From DAOTWA01 sp963702935 (GTDB taxonomy: Bacteria > Chloroflexota > Anaerolineae > Anaerolineales > Anaerolineaceae): a DNA stretch of 64,000 nucleotides. A model generated the notes under the pieces. The model had not been told where the DNA came from. It did not search any database and saw nothing but the letters and a program-made list of their open reading frames with translations. Shown here piece after piece: positions 62,984 to 64,000 of the stretch. Within the stretch, counting starts at the first letter, position 1. Each line of letters starts with the position of its first letter. The translations under genes were made by a program, and so were the position numbers. Where the stretch lies: the NCBI GenBank assembly GCA_963702935.1, contig OY969772.1:2356001-2420000 (forward strand), read 5' to 3'.

Positions 62984-64000
62984 ATGTCCAAGGTCCTTTT
63001 TCTAACTGACTCATTGAGTAACGGTGGCGCCGAACGGCAATTGGCTGTTCTAGCCAAGAATTTACCGGCTGCGTGGGAGCCCCGGGTCTGGAGCCTGGAC
63101 GATGGCCCCTACTTAAATGTAATTCGAGGAGCAGGTATTGAGGTAGGGGTTGCCCAGCGGAAGTGGAAGAAGGATGTCTTGCCGATGCTTGACTTATGGC
63201 GCCTGGCAAATTTCTGGCATCCGAACATCATGCACGCCTGGGGCTGGATGAGTGCATTAGCGGCGGTCCCCATCTGCCGATTGAAGCGTATACCTTTAAT
63301 AAATGGATCCATTCGATCTGGGGCAAATATCACAAAAAAAGTCCCGTGAAGTTGGGTTGACCTTGAAGTTGTCGAATGGCGTTATCGCCAACAGCCAGGC
63401 AGGCCTGGACGCGTGGAATCTCCGGCCTCCAAGGGGAAAAGTAATCCACAATGGCTTTGATCTAGAACGCCTGAAATTGTTCAAGCCAGACAAAGAAAAA
63501 CCGAAGTTTACGGTGATTATGGTTGGCCGCATGGTGCCCGAAAAGGATTATCCTACTTTTTTTCTTGCTGCCAGAGAGGTCCTCAAGGAATGTGAGAAGC
63601 CGGTTCATTTCATGGCGATTGGGGTGGGAGTTGTGCGCGAACGGTGGATCACTGAAAATCAGGATCTGATTGATTCGGGGGTGTTGGAGTTTCCTGATGC
63701 CGGATTGGAGGTCATCCCTTATTTGAACGCGGCAGCAGTTGGGGTTTTGATGTCCAATGCTTTTGTTCAAGAGGGGATCTCCAACGCAATCATGGAGTAC
63801 ATGGCATGCGAGCTGCCGGTAGTATGCAGTGACAGCGGTGGAAACCGAGAGTTGGTTTTGGATAATGTGACCGGATTTATCATTTCACCACAAGATGTAT
63901 CTCGGCTTAAAACAGAAGATTCTCTTCTTGCTAAATCATCCGGAAGTTGCCCGGGAAATGGGAAAATTGGGAAAGGAGCGACTATTAACGGAATTCTCGT
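62984..64000 (+). CDS. Glycosyltransferase family 4, partial (frameshifts, runs off window)
   Basis: Starts at ATG 62984 (MSKVLFLTDSLSNGGAERQL), or at a TTG 15 bases earlier. The frame ends at 63349 in a run of seven A; adding one A restores KSREVGLTLKLSNGVIANSQ, GKVIHNGFDLERLKLF and VQEGISNAIMEYMACELPVV. A second shift near 63915 leads to LLNHPEVAREMGKLGKERLL at the end. The C-terminus lies beyond 64000. It has normal GT4 motifs. Confidence 0.85.

Overview
The window looks like a piece of a Chloroflexota (Anaerolineae-like) chromosome, probably a metagenome or draft assembly. This is an inference from four things: lipoproteins with Pro/Thr/Ala-rich linkers, a PadR plus HAAS-type membrane protein pair, a citramalate route in the branched-chain operon, and dispersed CACAGAG/CACAAAG palindromes between genes. 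There is one tRNA, and no rRNA, CRISPR array or insertion sequence that I can see.

Region 1 (1-14.9 kb) holds a PadR regulator with its membrane partner, then a branched-chain amino acid cluster: ilvD, ilvB, ilvN, ilvC, leuA, a 63-residue ORF, leuC, leuD, cimA, leuB, ilvE. It is preceded by a clear sigma-70 promoter, a 35-codon leader peptide packed with Leu/Ile/Val codons, and a perfect terminator with a plausible antiterminator. This is a classical ribosome-mediated attenuator. CimA makes isoleucine from pyruvate plus acetyl-CoA, so threonine is not needed. Between 3.0 and 10.8 kb the genes are broken by about twenty extra single bases while the protein sequence between breaks stays conserved, which points to local sequence errors rather than decay.

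Region 2 (15-16.9 kb, mostly minus strand) has an HD-domain protein, a solitary GroES, a glutaredoxin-like protein and several dispersed repeats.

Region 3 (17-32.5 kb, minus strand) is a nucleobase and nucleoside scavenging block: two tandem adenine deaminases, a cytosine-deaminase-like enzyme, a complete BMP-type nucleoside ABC importer, a three-subunit xanthine-dehydrogenase-family hydroxylase, and two GntR/UTRA regulators, each with a visible promoter or operator candidate.

Region 4 (32.6-44.2 kb, plus strand) begins after tRNA-Lys(CUU) and is less GC-rich. A tight operon encodes an enamidase-like amidohydrolase, a creatininase-family enzyme, an XRE-cupin regulator, an 8-oxoguanine-deaminase-like enzyme, a polyamine-type ABC importer, a nucleoside phosphorylase, a PfkB sugar kinase and a VOC-NADAR fusion. 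I read it as an import and breakdown pathway for a modified purine nucleoside or related N-riboside. It is the most likely undescribed system here.

Region 5 (44.2-64 kb, plus strand) is a cell-surface polysaccharide locus: UDP-glucose dehydrogenase, a second nucleotide-sugar dehydrogenase, an epimerase, a Wzm/Wzt exporter, then an AT-rich cassette with an aminotransferase, three hexapeptide acyltransferases, a reductase, a Wzy-like polymerase, a methyltransferase and at least six glycosyltransferases, the last running off the window. Base composition changes inside wzt, between its ATPase and its sugar-binding domain, and an in-frame TGA lies at the same place.
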